From an uncultured Prevotellaceae bacterium (lineage in GTDB: Bacteria > Bacteroidota > Bacteroidia > Bacteroidales > Bacteroidaceae), in the NCBI GenBank assembly GCA_937893145.1, contig CALBJW010000203.1:1-57092 (forward strand): a stretch of DNA of 57,092 nt, given 5' to 3'. The translations under genes were made by a program, and so were the position numbers. The notes below the pieces were generated by a model, which did not search any database, was not told the origin of the DNA, and saw nothing but the letters and a program-made list of their open reading frames with translations. Below are positions 26,454 to 35,915 of this stretch, in pieces; the first letter of the stretch is position 1; the number at the start of each line of letters is the position of its first letter.

Positions 26454-28484
26454 ATGCTGTACGCAGACGTCATACTCCCCTTACCTCTTAACGACACCTA
26501 CACCTATGCCATCCCTTCAGATATGGAGGGAAGTGTGCAACGTGGCTGTCGAGTAGTGGTACAGTTTGGTGCAAAGAAGGTTTATACTGCTATTGTCACT
26601 AAGGTTCACGACCAGCGACCAACATTCGACACAATAAAGGAGATACAGGAAGCTCTCGAGTCGTACCCTATCGTTAATGAGAACCAGTTGACATTTTGGA
26701 ACTGGATTTCATCATATTACATGTGTCCGATTGGTGATGTATATAAGGCAGCTCTGCCTGGAGGACTCAAGCCAAAGGACCAGAACGCTCTGAAAGAGAA
26801 GAACAAGAACCGCAGACTAAAACTCGACTACGAAGAATGGAAAGCTGAGGAAGATGATGTCCTTCAGCATCTTAGTCCTGCACAATCAAAGGCATTTGAG
26901 GAAATAAATCTGTCATTTGAGAAGTACAACACTACCCTTCTTCACGGAGTGACATCGAGTGGCAAGACTGAGATTTACATCCAACTTATAAAGAAATATT
27001 TGCGTGAATGCAAACAAGTGCTTTACCTTCTGCCAGAGATAGCACTCACTACCCAGATAACCGAACGACTGGAACGTGTGTTCGGCGACTCGATGTGTGT
27101 GTATCATTCAAAATATACAGACGCTCAACGTGTTGCAGTTTACCAGAAACAACTTTCTGGCGACCCATACCAGTTGGTTCTTGGTGTGCGTTCGTCCGTG
27201 TTCCTTCCTTTCCAGGAACTCGGACTTGTGATAGTAGATGAGGAGCATGAACAATCATACAAACAGCAAGAACCAGCCCCACGATATCATGCACGAGATG
27301 CGGCACTTGTACTCGCTCGCCAGTTTGGAGCAAAGACATTGTTAGGTACTGCCACTCCATCCTTTGAATCATACCATGCAGCGCACAAGGAACGATTTGG
27401 TTACGTTCAACTGACAGAACGATACAAAGGACTTCAATTACCTGACATACACATTGTTGACATCAAGGAACTTCGTCGTAAGAAAATCATGCAAGGTGCC
27501 TTTTCTCCAGAACTTATCGACGAGATGAGAGGTGCACTTTCACGCAACGAACAGATCATACTTTTCCAGAACAGAAGAGGTTTTTCACACTTCATAGAAT
27601 GTAAACAATGCGGATGGGTTCCACGCTGCGCTCATTGTGATGTGAGCCTGACATACCACAAGAAGACCAACCAACTCACTTGCCACTACTGCGGATATAC
27701 CTACAGGCTGCCAGATGTGTGTCCTGCTTGTGAGGAAAAACACTTCATAAACAAGGGTATAGGAACGGAGAAGATTGAGGACCAGATTCGTGAACTCTTC
27801 CCCGATGCCAATGTGCTTCGCATGGACCTCGACACCACTCGTGCTCGCGACTCTTATGAAAAGATTATCAATGAGTTCGCAGAACACAGAGCAGATATCC
27901 TTGTAGGTACTCAGATGGTCACAAAAGGACTGGATTTCGACAGCGTGAGTGTGGTCGGAATTCTTGATGCCGACACCATGCTCAACCAACCAGATTTCCG
28001 TGCTTATGAACGAACATTCCAGACCCTTTCGCAAGTGGCAGGTCGTGCTGGCCGCAAGAATCATGCAGGCAAAGTGATACTTCAGACTCGAAGTGCCGAC
28101 TCTACCCTCATACAACAGGTCATGAACAACGACTACTGGGCTATGTTCTACGAGCAGATGTTACAGCGACGGGCATTCAACTATCCACCATTCCATCGTC
28201 TCATCTACATATACCTGAAGCATCGCGACGCTTTGTTGCTCGACAATCTTGCGAAGGAAATGGCAGAAAAACTTCGCCGAGTGTTCGGCAATCGCATCTT
28301 AGGTCCCGACACTCCGCCTGTCAGCCGAGTGCAAAGTCTCTTTATCAGGAAGATAATGATAAAGGTTGAACATTCCGCTGCACCTAATAAGGTGCGAAGT
28401 GCAATTCTTGATGTTCAACGACAGATATTGGAACAACCAATTGCCAATTCGCTCAACATTTATTATGATGTGGACCCTTTGTAG
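26454..28484 (+). CDS. priA: Primosomal protein N' (PriA), short form
   Basis: 3'-5' helicase that restarts stalled replication forks. The 676 residues have the N-terminal 3'-end-binding domain (residues 1-105), the Walker A loop GVTSSGKT (165-172), Walker B DEEH (262-265), the cysteine-rich zinc module (CKQCGWVPRCAHCD and CHYCGYTYRLPDVCPAC), GTQMVTKGLDFDSVSVVGIL and QVAGRAGR. The Walker lysine is at 171, against about 230 in E. coli PriA, and the stretch between the DNA-binding domain and the helicase is only about 55 residues. The winged-helix domain therefore appears to be missing; total length agrees (676 against 732). Confidence 0.94.
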   Translation: MLYADVILPLPLNDTYTYAIPSDMEGSVQRGCRVVVQFGAKKVYTAIVTKVHDQRPTFDTIKEIQEALESYPIVNENQLTFWNWISSYYMCPIGDVYKAALPGGLKPKDQNALKEKNKNRRLKLDYEEWKAEEDDVLQHLSPAQSKAFEEINLSFEKYNTTLLHGVTSSGKTEIYIQLIKKYLRECKQVLYLLPEIALTTQITERLERVFGDSMCVYHSKYTDAQRVAVYQKQLSGDPYQLVLGVRSSVFLPFQELGLVIVDEEHEQSYKQQEPAPRYHARDAALVLARQFGAKTLLGTATPSFESYHAAHKERFGYVQLTERYKGLQLPDIHIVDIKELRRKKIMQGAFSPELIDEMRGALSRNEQIILFQNRRGFSHFIECKQCGWVPRCAHCDVSLTYHKKTNQLTCHYCGYTYRLPDVCPACEEKHFINKGIGTEKIEDQIRELFPDANVLRMDLDTTRARDSYEKIINEFAEHRADILVGTQMVTKGLDFDSVSVVGILDADTMLNQPDFRAYERTFQTLSQVAGRAGRKNHAGKVILQTRSADSTLIQQVMNNDYWAMFYEQMLQRRAFNYPPFHRLIYIYLKHRDALLLDNLAKEMAEKLRRVFGNRILGPDTPPVSRVQSLFIRKIMIKVEHSAAPNKVRSAILDVQRQILEQPIANSLNIYYDVDPL

Positions 28485-28504
28485 TGATATATTCAACAAA
28501 AGTC

Positions 28505-28535
28505 TTGGTCATTTATTTTAAAAGGTGTAAATTTG
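28505..28535 (+). promoter_or_regulatory. Promoter of the thrA operon
   Basis: TTGG at 28505-28508, 19 bases, then TAAATTTG at 28528-28535. It is a near-consensus Bacteroidota promoter. The leader of about 107 nt (to 28649) holds no Thr/Ile-rich leader peptide and no clear terminator-antiterminator pair that I can see. Confidence 0.75.
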
Positions 28536-28649
28536 CAGCAAGTTTCGAGCACTTTGCCCTGACTTCGCTGTAAATTGTCATGCAGATCTCGTTTTTCTGT
28601 AGCGTAGAACAGGCTTTGTGCTTTCATATTAATTTATTCAAAACAACAA

Positions 28650-31112
28650 ATGAAAGTACTCAAGTTTGGCGGAACATCCGTAGGTTCCGTAGAAAGTATT
28701 CTTAATCTCAAAAAGATTGTAGAGGCATGTGATGAGCCAGTGATTGTAGTCGTTTCAGCTCTCGGTGGCATTACCGACAAGTTGATTAACACTTCAAAGC
28801 TCGCAGTAAGTGGTGACCCAACCTATATCGATTCATACAACGAAATGGTCACCCGCCATCACGATATGATTGAGGCAATCATTCCTGACGCTGAGAAGAA
28901 GGCAAATCTTCTCACTATTGTTGACGGTTTGCTCAACGACCTCAAGAGCATCTATCAGGGTGTTTACCTTATTCACGATTTAAGCACAAAGACAAGTAAC
29001 GCCATTGTAAGTTATGGTGAACGCATATCTTCAAACATTGTTGCCACCCTCATCAACGATGCGAAGTGGTACAATTCGCTTGACTTCATCAAGACAAAGA
29101 ACAAGCATAACAAGAACCTCTATTCCAACTCCATATCAAACCCTCTCATTCAGGAGGCATTCAAGGACTTCGTTGAAGGCAAGGCAGAACATAAGGTTTG
29201 TCTTGCTGGTGGTTTCATCTCGACAGATGCATACACAGGCGAAGTGACAAACCTCGGTCGTGGCGGTTCGGACTACACAGCTGCCATCTTGGCTGCGGCT
29301 CTCGATGCTCATGTGTTGGAGATTTGGACTGATGTAAGCGGATTCATGACTGCCGACCCTCGTGTCATCAACAACGCTTACCCTATCGACCAGCTCTCGT
29401 ATGTCGAGGCAACAGAGCTCTGTAACTTCGGTGCTAAGGTGGTTTATCCACCAACAATCTACCCTGTTTGTATCAAGAACATCCCTATCCTCATCAAGAA
29501 CACTTTCCGTCCTGAGGACAAGGGTACCATCATAACAGAGAAGACTTCCGACTCTGGTCGTGCCATTAAGGGTATATCATCTATCAACAACACAAGTCTC
29601 ATCACCGTATCTGGTCTCTCGATGGTAGGTGTTATTGGTGTTAACCAACGCATCTTCTCCGCTCTTGCAGCTAATGGCATCAGCGTGTTCATGGTGAGTC
29701 AGGCATCTTCCGAGAACTCCACTTCTATCGGTGTGCGCAACGAAGATGCGGATGCAGCGTGCGAAGTGCTCAACAATGAGTTCATGAAGGAGATTGAGAT
29801 GGGTGCTATGTACAAGATGAATCTTGAGCGCGACCTCGCAACTGTTGCCATCGTAGGTGAGAACATGAAGCACACTCCTGGTATTGCTGGTAAACTCTTC
29901 GGCACACTCGGTCGCAATGGTATCAGCGTGATTGCTTGTGCTCAGGGTGCTTCAGAGACAAACATCTCGTTTGTCGTTGAAAGCAAATCGCTCCGTAAGT
30001 CACTCAATGTCATTCACGACTCCTTTTTTCTAAGCGAGTATCAGGTGCTTAATGTGTTTCTCTGCGGAGTAGGAACAGTGGGAGGTAACCTCCTCGGACA
30101 GATTGCATCACAGCAGCAGAAACTTATGCAGGAGCGCAACCTCAAGATAAATGTGGTTGGTGTTGCTTCGGGACATAACGCAATCTTCAATCGTGATGGC
30201 ATCGACCTCGCCGACTTCAATATCGACGATTTCCGTGCTAAACTCAAGCAGGCAGAACCTTCTAACCTCGAACGCCTGAAGAATGAGGTTATTGGTATGA
30301 ACATCTTCAATCCTGTATTTGTGGATTGTACAGCAAGTTCCGATGTTCCTTCACTCTACTACGACTTCTTGAACAACAACATCTCCGTTGTTGCAGCCAA
30401 TAAGGTTGCTGCATCAGGCGACTATGACAACTACGCACTTCTCAAGGAGACTGCTCGTAAGCGTGGTGTTAAGTACCTCTTCGAGACAAACGTGGGCGCA
30501 GGTCTTCCTATTATCAACACTATCAACGACCTCTGCAACTCAGGTGATAAAATTCTGAAGATTGAGGCAGTCCTCTCAGGTACACTCAACTATATCTTCA
30601 ACACAATATCTGCACAGATACCATTCTCTGAGACTGTTCGCCTCGCTAAAGAGGAAGGTTATGCAGAACCAGACCCTCGTATCGACCTTTCCGGTAAGGA
30701 TGTAATCCGCAAGTTGGTTATCCTTTCACGCGAAGCTGGATACAAACTCTCACAGGAAGATGTGGAAAAGACACTCTTCATCCCTCAGTCATTCTTCGAT
30801 GGTACACTCGAGGAATTCTGGAAGAACCTACCTACTCTCGATGCACAGTTCGAGGAAGAACGTGAAGGAGTAGAGGCTGCACACCAGCATTGGCGCTTTG
30901 TTGCAAAACTTGAAAACGGCAAGGGTTCTGTCAGTCTTGAGAAGGTTGACATCCACCACCCATTCTACGACCTTGAGGGTTCAAACAACATTATCCTCCT
31001 CACTACTGAGCGTTACAACCAGTACCCAATGCTCATTCAGGGCTATGGTGCGGGCGCATCAGTTACTGCTGCCGGTGTATTTGCCGACATCATGAGTATC
31101 GCAAACATTTAA
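28650..31112 (+). CDS. thrA: Bifunctional aspartate kinase / homoserine dehydrogenase
   Basis: Catalyses the first and third steps from aspartate to homoserine. The 820 residues hold an N-terminal aspartokinase (KFGGTSVGS at 5-13, GRGGSDYTAAILAAAL for substrate binding), two ACT-type regulatory segments (ITVSGLSMVGVIG and VAIVGENMKHTPGIAGKLFG), and a C-terminal homoserine dehydrogenase (Rossmann loop CGVGTVGGNLL, NKVAASGDYD, ETNVGAGLPII, LSGTLNYIFN). The length equals E. coli ThrA (820). The ACT region suggests feedback control, probably by threonine. One base separates it from the next gene, a phosphoglycerate-mutase-like gene that probably supplies the kinase step to threonine. Confidence 0.97.
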   Translation: MKVLKFGGTSVGSVESILNLKKIVEACDEPVIVVVSALGGITDKLINTSKLAVSGDPTYIDSYNEMVTRHHDMIEAIIPDAEKKANLLTIVDGLLNDLKSIYQGVYLIHDLSTKTSNAIVSYGERISSNIVATLINDAKWYNSLDFIKTKNKHNKNLYSNSISNPLIQEAFKDFVEGKAEHKVCLAGGFISTDAYTGEVTNLGRGGSDYTAAILAAALDAHVLEIWTDVSGFMTADPRVINNAYPIDQLSYVEATELCNFGAKVVYPPTIYPVCIKNIPILIKNTFRPEDKGTIITEKTSDSGRAIKGISSINNTSLITVSGLSMVGVIGVNQRIFSALAANGISVFMVSQASSENSTSIGVRNEDADAACEVLNNEFMKEIEMGAMYKMNLERDLATVAIVGENMKHTPGIAGKLFGTLGRNGISVIACAQGASETNISFVVESKSLRKSLNVIHDSFFLSEYQVLNVFLCGVGTVGGNLLGQIASQQQKLMQERNLKINVVGVASGHNAIFNRDGIDLADFNIDDFRAKLKQAEPSNLERLKNEVIGMNIFNPVFVDCTASSDVPSLYYDFLNNNISVVAANKVAASGDYDNYALLKETARKRGVKYLFETNVGAGLPIINTINDLCNSGDKILKIEAVLSGTLNYIFNTISAQIPFSETVRLAKEEGYAEPDPRIDLSGKDVIRKLVILSREAGYKLSQEDVEKTLFIPQSFFDGTLEEFWKNLPTLDAQFEEEREGVEAAHQHWRFVAKLENGKGSVSLEKVDIHHPFYDLEGSNNIILLTTERYNQYPMLIQGYGAGASVTAAGVFADIMSIANI

Positions 31113-31113
31113 G

Positions 31114-32385
31114 ATGAAACACATTGTTATTTTAGGAGACGGAATGGCGGACTGGCCAGTCGAATCACTCGGCAACAAGACGCTGCTCCAACATGCTAAC
31201 ACTCCGTACATGGATATGTTAGCCAAACACGGCAAAACGGGAATGCTCAAGACGGTCCAGGACGGTTTCCACCCTGGTTCGGAAGTGGCAAACTCAAGTA
31301 TCTTAGGATACGACCAGAACGAAGTATATGAAGGACGTGGTCCACTCGAAGCCGCTTCAATAGGTGTGGAACTTGCACCTGAGGACATGGCTATCCGTTG
31401 CAATATCATTTGCATCGAAGGTGACCACATCAAGAACCATTCGTGCGGACGACTCGAAACGGAAGAAGGTGACATCCTCATCAAGTATCTTCAGGAAGAA
31501 CTTGGAAACGAGCGCATACACTTCTATACAGGAGTGCAGTATCGACACCTCCTCGTGATAAAGGGAGGAAGCAAGCACCTCAAGTGTACACCTCCACACG
31601 ATGTGCCTCTCAAGCCTTGGAAACCTCTGCTCGTGCAACCTGACCTTGAGGCTGAAGCAAAGTCTGCGGTGAAGTCAGAACTCTCTGCCACAGAAACAGC
31701 AAACCTCATTAACGAACTCATCGTGAAAAGCCAGGAGTTGCTCGCAAAACATCCGTTCAACGCACAACGCATAGCAGAAGGTAAGGACCCAGCCAACAGC
31801 ATCTGGCCCTGGGCTGGAGGATACAGACCTCACATGGTTCCACTCACAACAACCTTCCCACAGATAAAGAAAGGTTCAGTGATTACAGCCGTTGACCTCA
31901 TTCGCGGCATTGGTTCGTTGGCAGGTCTCCGCTGCATCGACGTTGAAGGTGCTACAGGTCTGTACGACACCAACTACGAAGGTAAGGCAAAAGCTGCTAT
32001 CGAAGCACTGAAGAATGATGATTTCGTTTACCTCCATGTCGAGGCTTCTGATGAAGCAGGACATGATGGCGACCTCGAACTCAAACTTCAAACCATCGAG
32101 AACCTCGACAAGCGTGCCATCGGTCCTATCTTCGAAGAGGTAAAGAACTGGGGAGTGCCTGGCACACCTACAGCCGACCTTGAGCCAGTAGCTATCGCGG
32201 TTCTTCCAGACCACCCTACTCCTGTGGCTCATCGCACACATACAAACGAACCTATTCCTTTCCTCATCTATGCACCAGGCATCGAGGCAGATTCGGTCGA
32301 AGTATTCGACGAGTTCAGTTGTAAGAACGGTTCTTACGGACTACTCGAAAAGGATGGTTTCATCAAAGCTTTTATGAACATTTAA
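31114..32385 (+). CDS. ApgM-family protein, probable homoserine kinase
   Basis: A 423-residue member of the alkaline-phosphatase superfamily, close to archaeal cofactor-independent phosphoglycerate mutase (ApgM). Metal-site motifs are visible: ILGDGMADWP at the start, HPGSEVANSSILGYD (likely nucleophile serine), VEASDEAGHDGD and HPTPVAHRTHTNEPIPFLIY. The gene is wedged between thrA (1 base) and thrC (56 bases), exactly where homoserine kinase (thrB) should be, and no GHMP-type ThrB is present. As I recall, genetic work in Bacteroides thetaiotaomicron assigned homoserine kinase to a member of this family. Phosphoglycerate mutase is the usual automated label; context makes homoserine kinase the better call. 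Confidence 0.8.
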   Translation: MKHIVILGDGMADWPVESLGNKTLLQHANTPYMDMLAKHGKTGMLKTVQDGFHPGSEVANSSILGYDQNEVYEGRGPLEAASIGVELAPEDMAIRCNIICIEGDHIKNHSCGRLETEEGDILIKYLQEELGNERIHFYTGVQYRHLLVIKGGSKHLKCTPPHDVPLKPWKPLLVQPDLEAEAKSAVKSELSATETANLINELIVKSQELLAKHPFNAQRIAEGKDPANSIWPWAGGYRPHMVPLTTTFPQIKKGSVITAVDLIRGIGSLAGLRCIDVEGATGLYDTNYEGKAKAAIEALKNDDFVYLHVEASDEAGHDGDLELKLQTIENLDKRAIGPIFEEVKNWGVPGTPTADLEPVAIAVLPDHPTPVAHRTHTNEPIPFLIYAPGIEADSVEVFDEFSCKNGSYGLLEKDGFIKAFMNI

Positions 32386-32427
32386 AATAGACGTAACTAC
32401 GTAATTACGAAACTACGTAACAAACCA
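32386..32427. repeat. TACGAAAC/TACGTAA-type repeat before thrC
   Basis: The gap between apgM and thrC contains ACTACGTAATTACGAAAC followed by another ACTACGTAAC. The words resemble those of the uxuB leader and the post-gyrB spacer. Confidence 0.45.
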
Positions 32428-32441
32428 GCAATAATAACAAG

Positions 32442-33836
32442 ATGAATTACTATAGCACAAATGGCAATGCAGCTATTGCCACACTTGAAAAGGCAGTTGT
32501 CAAGGGACTTGCAGAAGATAAAGGTCTCTATATGCCTGAGCGCATCAAACCACTTCCACAGTCATTCTTCGACAACATTGAGAACCTCTCTTTCCAGGAG
32601 ATAGCATACACCGTAGCAGATGCATTCTTCGGTGAGGATGTAGATGCAGAAAGTCTTAAGGCAATCGTTTACGACACACTTCAGTTCGACTGCCCATGTG
32701 TCAAGGTGACAGACAGCATCTATTCGCTCGAACTCTTCCACGGACCAACACTCGCATTCAAGGATGTCGGCGCACGTTTCATGGCTCGTCTTCTTCAGTA
32801 CTTCTTGAAGAAAGGTGGAGAATACGTGAAGGGCGGTTCTGCTGCATCAAAACCAGGTGTGAACGTACTCGTTGCCACTTCTGGTGACACAGGTTCTGCC
32901 GTAGCAAACGGTTTCCTTGGTGTGGATGGCATCCATGTTTATGTCCTTTATCCAAAGGGCAAGGTATCGCCAATTCAGGAATGTCAGTTCACTACTCTTG
33001 GCAAGAACATCACAGCAATTGAGGTTGATGGTGTGTTCGATGACTGTCAGGCACTCGTTAAGTCGGCATTCATGGACGAAGAACTCAATGCACACATGAA
33101 ACTCACTTCTGCCAACTCTATCAACGTGGCACGTTTCCTCCCACAGGCATTCTACTACTTCTATGCTTACGCACAGATGAAGAAGAACCTCTCCCCAGCC
33201 CTCTCCCAAGGAGAGGGAGACCATCCGGACGGCATCATCCCTCCTTCGGAGGGACAAGAGGGAGGTCTTGTAGTTTGCGTTCCATCTGGCAACTTCGGAA
33301 ATATCTGTTCTGCTCTCTTCGGCAAGCGCATGGGACTTCCTATCAAGCGTTTCATTGCAGCAAACAATGCTAACGACATCTTCTTCAACTACCTCAACAC
33401 AGGTAAGTACGAACCAAAGCCATCAGTACAGACTATTGCAAACGCTATGGATGTGGGCGATCCTTCAAACTTCGCTCGTATCTACGACCTCTACCAGAAG
33501 GACCACTCTGCCATCTGTGCAGACATCGCTGGTGCTACATACACTAACGACCAGATTGCAGAGGCAATGAAGGATTGCAAGGCTGAGACTGGTTATGTTT
33601 GTGATCCACATGGTGCTTGTGGTTATCAGGCATTGAAGGAAGGTCTTCAGGCTGGTGAGGTAGGTGTATTCCTCGAAACAGCACACCCTGCTAAGTTCAA
33701 GGACACCGTTGACAGCATTCTCAACTCCGACATCGACATTCCTGCTAAGCTCAAAGCATTTATGCAGGGAACAAAGCAGTCTATTCCAATGAGCAAGGAC
33801 TTCGCCTCATTCAAGGCGTACCTCCTTTCTGAATAA
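32442..33836 (+). CDS. thrC: Threonine synthase with an in-frame repeat insertion
   Basis: PLP enzyme converting O-phosphohomoserine to threonine. The 464 residues show LAFKDVGARFMARLL with the PLP lysine, ATSGDTGSAVANGF (phosphate-binding loop), VLYPKGKVSPIQECQ, NSINVARFLPQAFYYF and VPSGNFGNICSALFGKRMG. At about residues 250-275 (33188-33269) the protein contains LSPALSQGEGDHPDGIIPPS and a few more residues, which I do not expect in the family. The DNA there is a pair of G-rich palindromic repeats. The insertion keeps the frame and lies in a surface loop position just before the conserved VPSGNFGN strand, so the enzyme may still work. Third gene of the threonine operon. Confidence 0.93.
   Translation: MNYYSTNGNAAIATLEKAVVKGLAEDKGLYMPERIKPLPQSFFDNIENLSFQEIAYTVADAFFGEDVDAESLKAIVYDTLQFDCPCVKVTDSIYSLELFHGPTLAFKDVGARFMARLLQYFLKKGGEYVKGGSAASKPGVNVLVATSGDTGSAVANGFLGVDGIHVYVLYPKGKVSPIQECQFTTLGKNITAIEVDGVFDDCQALVKSAFMDEELNAHMKLTSANSINVARFLPQAFYYFYAYAQMKKNLSPALSQGEGDHPDGIIPPSEGQEGGLVVCVPSGNFGNICSALFGKRMGLPIKRFIAANNANDIFFNYLNTGKYEPKPSVQTIANAMDVGDPSNFARIYDLYQKDHSAICADIAGATYTNDQIAEAMKDCKAETGYVCDPHGACGYQALKEGLQAGEVGVFLETAHPAKFKDTVDSILNSDIDIPAKLKAFMQGTKQSIPMSKDFASFKAYLLSE
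33188..33265. repeat. Pair of REP-like palindromes inside thrC
   Basis: Two oppositely oriented units. At 33188-33219 there is CCTCTCCCCAG plus a hairpin CTCTCC/GGAGAG (the element in reverse). At 33239-33265 there is a hairpin CCCTCC/GGAGGG plus a purine tail (the element forward). The pair adds about 78-81 bases in frame to thrC and resembles the paired arrangement of REP elements. Confidence 0.75.
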
Positions 33837-33842
33837 TATAAT

Positions 33843-35915
33843 ATGGCTAAAGCAAGCAAATCTCAAAAGACGGCGCGTCGCAACCTTATGCTATACAAGT
33901 TTGCGCTTGTCCTCATATCAACTCTTATCATCGTGTGGCTTATGCCACGCGATGCTACTCCTTCGTACACATATGAGGTGGGAAAACCTTGGCGATACGG
34001 TCTGCTGATTGCAGATTTCCGTTTCCCAATATACAAGAGTGATGCCGAGATTAAGCACGAGCAGGATAGTGTGCTTCGCACTTTCGAACCGTACTACAAC
34101 CTGGACACACGCATTCGTGGCAAGATGGTAAACCGTCTTGTGACACTGAACAAGCTGGAGAGTGACAAAAACAGCTCAACCAGCTACACCTCACATATCA
34201 GTGCTCTGCTCGACTCCGTGTATAGTGCAGGTGTGGTTTCTGTCGAAGAGTACAACAAACTCAAAGGGAACAAATCCAAAGGCATCCGCATTGTGAACAA
34301 CACAAGTGCGGTGTCACGCCCTATTTCAAGACTCTTCTCTACAAAGTCTGCGTATGAATACATTATGTCAAAGGACTCGACAAAGTATTCGCGCATCATC
34401 ATGCAGAACTACAATATCAATGAGTTGCTTGCTCCAAACCTTATATACGACAACAACAAAACAGAATCTGCCCGCAACGAGATACTGACAACCAGCACCA
34501 CAGGTGCATACGGTTTCGTGCAGAAAGGTCAGCAGATTATAGATAGAGGTGAACTCGTGACAAAGGAACAGTACAATATCCTGCAGTCACTTGAGCGCGA
34601 ATTGGCAAAGGGTAAATCGGAAGACACGCGTATGACATACTCCCTTGTAGGACAATCCATCTTCGTGCTTGCCATCATGCTCGTGCTGATAAGTTACCTC
34701 ACCCTCTTCCGTTCGGACTACTTTGACAAGTACAACACAAGCATTCTGCCTTATGGCCTTGTGGTGCTATTCTGTTCGGTAGCCTTCCTCATGGTGAAGC
34801 ATCAGTTCCTCAACGTGTTCATGTTGCCAGTCTGTATGGTACCTATCGTGATACGCATCTTCATGGATTCGCGTACTGCTTTCATGTTCCACACAGCAAT
34901 GATACTTATCATATCCCTGACACTCCGTTCGCCTTACGAATTTGTGATGCTGCAGTTACTCACGGGTATGATAGCAATTCAGACACTACGCGAACTCTCA
35001 CAGCGCTCACAGATTATCAACACAGCTGTTCTCCTCACTATTTTCTACGTTATATTCTATTCCTCATACGAACTTATCGTGGAGAACACATTCGAGAGGG
35101 CAGACCGAAGCATGTACCTATTCTTTATAGTAAATGGTGTACTCCTCGTGTTCACATATCCTTTGTTGTGGCTGTTTGAGAAGATGTTCGGGTTTGTCAG
35201 CGATGTGACACTTGTCGAACTCTCCAACATCAACCATCCACTCCTTCAGCGCATGTCGGAGATTGCCCCTGGTACATTCCAGCACTCTCTGCAGGTGTCA
35301 AACCTTTGTGCTGAAGTAGCCAAGAAGATTGATGCTCGTTCTCAGCTCGTTCGTACCGCAGCCCTCTATCATGACATAGGAAAACTCGACAGACCTGTGT
35401 TCTTCACAGAGAACCAGAAAGGTTATTCGCCTCACAAGCATCTTACATCACTGAAGTCGGCTGAGGTGATTATTGCACACATCAGCAAAGGACTTGAACT
35501 TGCAGACCACCATGACCTACCAGAACTAATCAAGCGATTCATCAGGTCGCATCATGGAAAGGGAATGGCAAAATACTTCTACATTACTTATAAGAATGAG
35601 CATCCTGATGAGGTAGTTGACGAATCACTCTTCAGTTATCCAGGTCCAAACCCTTCCACAAAAGAGGAGGCTATTCTTATGATGGCAGATGCTGTTGAAG
35701 CAGCTTCAAGATCACTTACAGAATATACAGAAGAAAGTATCTCGCAACTTGTAGAACGAATCGTTGACTCACAGGTCAAGGATGGTTACTTCGCAGAGTG
35801 CGACATCACTTTCAGGGATATCGCTATTGCAAAAGATGTTTTCAAGGAGAAATTAATGATTGTTTATCACACTCGCATTAGCTATCCGGAACTCAATAAG
35901 GAAAATGAAAAATAA
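33843..35915 (+). CDS. 7TM-HD domain phosphodiesterase (PgpH-like)
   Basis: A 690-residue membrane protein with the PgpH layout. There is a membrane segment at about 18-36, a large extracytoplasmic 7TMR-HDED-type domain (about 40-265), seven membrane helices (about 268-445), and a cytoplasmic HD domain with H481 (APGTFQHSLQVSNL), H510-D511 (ALYHDIGKLDRP) and further His/Asp residues (IAHISKGLELADHHDL, RSHHGKG). PgpH proteins hydrolyse cyclic di-AMP, which links to wall homeostasis and osmolyte control; whether this one does is inferred from family. It begins 6 bases after thrC and overlaps the next gene by 11 bases, so it is transcribed with the threonine genes. Confidence 0.88.
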   Translation: MAKASKSQKTARRNLMLYKFALVLISTLIIVWLMPRDATPSYTYEVGKPWRYGLLIADFRFPIYKSDAEIKHEQDSVLRTFEPYYNLDTRIRGKMVNRLVTLNKLESDKNSSTSYTSHISALLDSVYSAGVVSVEEYNKLKGNKSKGIRIVNNTSAVSRPISRLFSTKSAYEYIMSKDSTKYSRIIMQNYNINELLAPNLIYDNNKTESARNEILTTSTTGAYGFVQKGQQIIDRGELVTKEQYNILQSLERELAKGKSEDTRMTYSLVGQSIFVLAIMLVLISYLTLFRSDYFDKYNTSILPYGLVVLFCSVAFLMVKHQFLNVFMLPVCMVPIVIRIFMDSRTAFMFHTAMILIISLTLRSPYEFVMLQLLTGMIAIQTLRELSQRSQIINTAVLLTIFYVIFYSSYELIVENTFERADRSMYLFFIVNGVLLVFTYPLLWLFEKMFGFVSDVTLVELSNINHPLLQRMSEIAPGTFQHSLQVSNLCAEVAKKIDARSQLVRTAALYHDIGKLDRPVFFTENQKGYSPHKHLTSLKSAEVIIAHISKGLELADHHDLPELIKRFIRSHHGKGMAKYFYITYKNEHPDEVVDESLFSYPGPNPSTKEEAILMMADAVEAASRSLTEYTEESISQLVERIVDSQVKDGYFAECDITFRDIAIAKDVFKEKLMIVYHTRISYPELNKENEK

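Noticed and set aside
28536..28649. Threonine attenuator leader peptide
   Set aside because: A short frame from an ATG near 28580 is not rich in Thr or Ile, and no alternative hairpins are evident.
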